Assembly (NCBI RefSeq): GCF_014645835.1
Contig: NZ_BMMM01000007.1
Coordinates: 302,251-366,250, forward strand
Length of the DNA stretch: 64,000 bases
Reading direction: 5' to 3'
Source: Streptomyces albiflavescens
Lineage (GTDB): Bacteria; Actinomycetota; Actinomycetes; Streptomycetales; Streptomycetaceae
Shown here piece after piece: positions 62,543-64,000 of the stretch. Position 1 is the first letter of the stretch; the number at the start of each line of letters is the position of its first letter. A program made the position numbers and the translations under genes. The notes under the pieces are model-generated. The model searched no databases, had not been told where the DNA came from, and was given only the letters and a program-made list of their open reading frames with translations.

Positions 62543-63463
62543 GTGGAGCCCGAGTCCGCCGTCACCACCTGCTATCGCCATCCCAAGGTGGAGTCGCATG
62601 TGCGCTGCACCCGGTGCGACCGCTACATCTGCCCGGACTGCATGCGCGAGGCGGCGGTCGGCCACCAGTGCGTGGAGTGCGTGAAGGAGGGCGCGCGCTC
62701 GATCCGCCAGGCCCGCACCGCCTTCGGCGGCCGGATCTCCACGGTGCCCCTGGTGACGTACGCCCTGATCGGTCTCAATGTGCTCGCCTATCTGGCCGAG
62801 TTGGTGCGTTCGTCGGTGGTGGACCGCTTCGAGATGCTGGGCGCCGGTCTGCTGGGGCCGGACGGCGGCCACTACGTGTGGCAGGTCCCGTACCCGTCGG
62901 ACTTCCACCCGGAGGGCGTCGTCGACGGTGAGTGGTACCGGCTGCTGACCGGGGCGTTCCTCCATCTGCCGCCCACCGAGGGCACGTTCGGAATCCTGCA
63001 CATCGTGATGAACATGGTCTCGCTGTGGAACATCGGCCGGGTCGTGGAGGCCCAGCTCGGCCGCGTCCGCTACATCACCCTCTACCTCCTCTCAGCGCTC
63101 GGCAGCTCCGTCCTCGTCCTGCTGATCGCGCCGGACACCCCCACGCTCGGCGCGTCCGGCGCGATCTTCGGCCTGGGAGCCGCGTACTACGTGATGGCCC
63201 GCCGTCTGGGCGCCGATATGCGGAGCGTCAACCGATTCATGACAGGGCTCCTGCTGTGGCTGGTGATCTCGGCGTGGATCACCTCCTGGCAGGGCCACCT
63301 GGGCGGCCTCCTCGCGGGCGGCGCCGTCACCCTCGCCTACGCATACGCACCCCGCGACCACCGCCGCACCCCCATCCAGGCAGCGGCCTGCGCGGGCCTG
63401 CTGATCCTGCTGGTGGTGTCGGCGGCAGCCAAGGCGATAGAGCTGAAGAACGGAACGGCGTAG
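62543..63463 (+). CDS. rhomboid-family intramembrane serine protease
   Basis: 306-aa membrane protease. Residues 8-48 form a B-box-like zinc-binding head (CYRH, CTRCDRYICPDC, GHQCVEC). Then six to seven membrane helices: FGILHIVMNMVSLW gives the L1-loop/His-Asn region, catalytic Ser near 205 in TLGASGAIFGLG and the His near 251 in WQGHLGGLLAG. It cleaves membrane proteins within the bilayer; the substrate is unknown. GTG start 7 nt after GAGGAG. Divergent from the VWA gene. Confidence 0.92.
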   Translation: MEPESAVTTCYRHPKVESHVRCTRCDRYICPDCMREAAVGHQCVECVKEGARSIRQARTAFGGRISTVPLVTYALIGLNVLAYLAELVRSSVVDRFEMLGAGLLGPDGGHYVWQVPYPSDFHPEGVVDGEWYRLLTGAFLHLPPTEGTFGILHIVMNMVSLWNIGRVVEAQLGRVRYITLYLLSALGSSVLVLLIAPDTPTLGASGAIFGLGAAYYVMARRLGADMRSVNRFMTGLLLWLVISAWITSWQGHLGGLLAGGAVTLAYAYAPRDHRRTPIQAAACAGLLILLVVSAAAKAIELKNGTA

Positions 63464-63489
63464 CAGCGACCCCGGCCGGAAGAGACCGC

Positions 63490-63663
63490 ACCCCCCACGC
63501 TCCCGCAGCCACGACGCACACCCCCACCCACCCGCACTCGCGACGCACGCCCCCGACGCACCCGCAGCCGCGACGCACGACCCCCACCCACCCGCAGCCA
63601 CCACGCACAGCCCCCACTCACCCACAGCCGCGACGCACGGCCCCCACTCACCCGCAGCCGCCA
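63490..63663. repeat. degenerate ~30-bp tandem repeat
   Basis: C-rich units containing CACCCGCAGCCGCGACGCAC recur about five to six times after the rhomboid stop, with drift between units. It reads as His/Thr/Pro-rich peptide in one frame, without a start or ribosome binding site, so it is taken as non-coding. Confidence 0.7.
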
Positions 63664-63673
63664 GACCACGGAA

Positions 63674-63787
63674 GGGGCCGTGCCGGTACATCACATGCCC
63701 CGTCGCTTACGCGGTTGCCAACAAACAGGACCCTGCAGCCCAAGCGATCTGCCACCGGCGACGGGGCGGATGTACCGGCACGGCCCC
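63674..63787. repeat. 114-bp structured element with 19-bp perfect terminal inverted repeats
   Basis: GGGGCCGTGCCGGTACATC (63674-63692) and its exact complement (63769-63787) enclose a second perfect 10-bp arm, GCCCCGTCGC (63697-63706) / GCGACGGGGC (63758-63767). The ~51-nt central part is unlike the C-rich flanks. The form fits a miniature mobile element or a structured RNA. No obvious target duplication borders it. Confidence 0.8.
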
Positions 63788-63885
63788 GACCCACCCACCG
63801 GCGCAATCGCGGACCCACCCACCGGCGGAACGCGGACCCACCCACCGGCGGAACCCACCGGCGGAATCGCGGCCCCACCCACCAG
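63788..63885. repeat. short tandem repeat, ACCCACCCACCGGCGGAA units
   Basis: About five units of 15-25 bp containing CCCACCCACCGGCGGAA follow the structured element. They run to within 60 bp of the last gene start. No gene is seen. Confidence 0.7.
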
Positions 63886-63944
63886 GCGCGGAACGCGCGA
63901 CGGCGGCCACAACCCGTGCCCACCCCCGCCGTACGCTGTGCGCC

Positions 63945-64000
63945 ATGAAACGCGCTGGTTGCCTCCTGTTCGCCACCGCCCCGCTCCTGGTTACCGCGGC
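63945..64000 (+). CDS. start of a secreted protein (cut by window edge)
   Basis: ATG followed by MKRAGCLLFATAPLLVTAA, which has the form of a signal peptide: two basic residues then a hydrophobic core. Only 18 codons are visible, so neither family nor lipobox can be judged. No strong ribosome binding site precedes it, so the start is provisional. Confidence 0.45.
   Translation, partial: MKRAGCLLFATAPLLVTA

Noticed and set aside
63490..63663. CRISPR-like repeats
   Set aside because: Low-complexity C-rich tandem units, degenerate, without spacers or cas genes.

Overview
The window is high-GC chromosomal DNA from a Streptomyces or very close relative. The signs are strong third-position G/C bias, many GTG/TTG starts, 4-bp ATGA/GTGA and TGATG overlaps between operon genes, and a gene order (polA, molybdopterin oxidoreductase, thioesterase, livJHMGF, ANTAR regulator, tRNA, pyk) typical of the Streptomyces core. 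There is no CRISPR array, rRNA, prophage or complete insertion sequence. Most of the DNA is coding on one strand or the other; the larger gaps hold terminator hairpins, tandem repeats or gene debris.

Layout. 0-14.5 kb: helicase HrpB, DUF3068 protein, a 44-aa membrane peptide, secreted lytic transglycosylase, DUF4184 membrane protein, class A beta-lactamase-like serine hydrolase, PolA, a YdeP/FdhF-type oxidoreductase, a PaaI thioesterase and a membrane-anchored protein of unknown role. 14.9-20.6 kb: a complete branched-chain amino-acid ABC transporter operon (livJHMGF). 20.6-28.8 kb: ANTAR response regulator, a 73-nt tRNA with a CAA (Leu) anticodon, a freestanding HTH-LAGLIDADG protein, type III alkylsulfatase, pyruvate kinase, a SIMPL-domain protein and a Tat-exported 5'-nucleotidase-type enzyme. 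29.0-31.8 kb: an amino-acid N-hydroxylase/PLP decarboxylase pair that looks like half of a hydroxamate siderophore cluster. 32.2-36.1 kb: PepN, a five-copy 46-bp tandem repeat, a single-domain response regulator and chorismate mutase. 36.2-42.0 kb: an AraC regulator, a GH35 beta-galactosidase and a secreted GH101 endo-alpha-N-acetylgalactosaminidase, a plausible mucin-type O-glycan unit whose two enzyme genes share a promoter motif. 42.1-48.2 kb: GNAT acetyltransferase, debris of a two-component system, SGT-like trypsin, a zinc-protease-like protein, ankyrin protein, and a divergent MFS/MarR pair with visible operators.

48.3-59.4 kb is the most striking region. Two SDRs, echA20, ipdA, ipdB, ipdC, a SIMPL gene, fadA6, a KstR2-type TetR repressor, ipdF and two acyl-CoA dehydrogenases (FadE30-like, and a FadE33-like one with a disordered insertion) reproduce the mycobacterial/rhodococcal KstR2 regulon, which degrades the last two steroid rings (HIP catabolism). 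Both divergent promoters of the cluster carry a related palindrome close to the KstR2 operator. The acid-activating ligase FadD3 and the upstream steroid A/B-ring genes are not in the window.

59.3-64 kb: a stand-alone qcrB paralogue, a HutD-like protein overlapping a VWA protein gene, a zinc-finger rhomboid protease, a repeat-rich non-coding stretch with a 19-bp perfect inverted repeat enclosing a 10-bp one, and the first codons of a secreted protein cut by the window edge.
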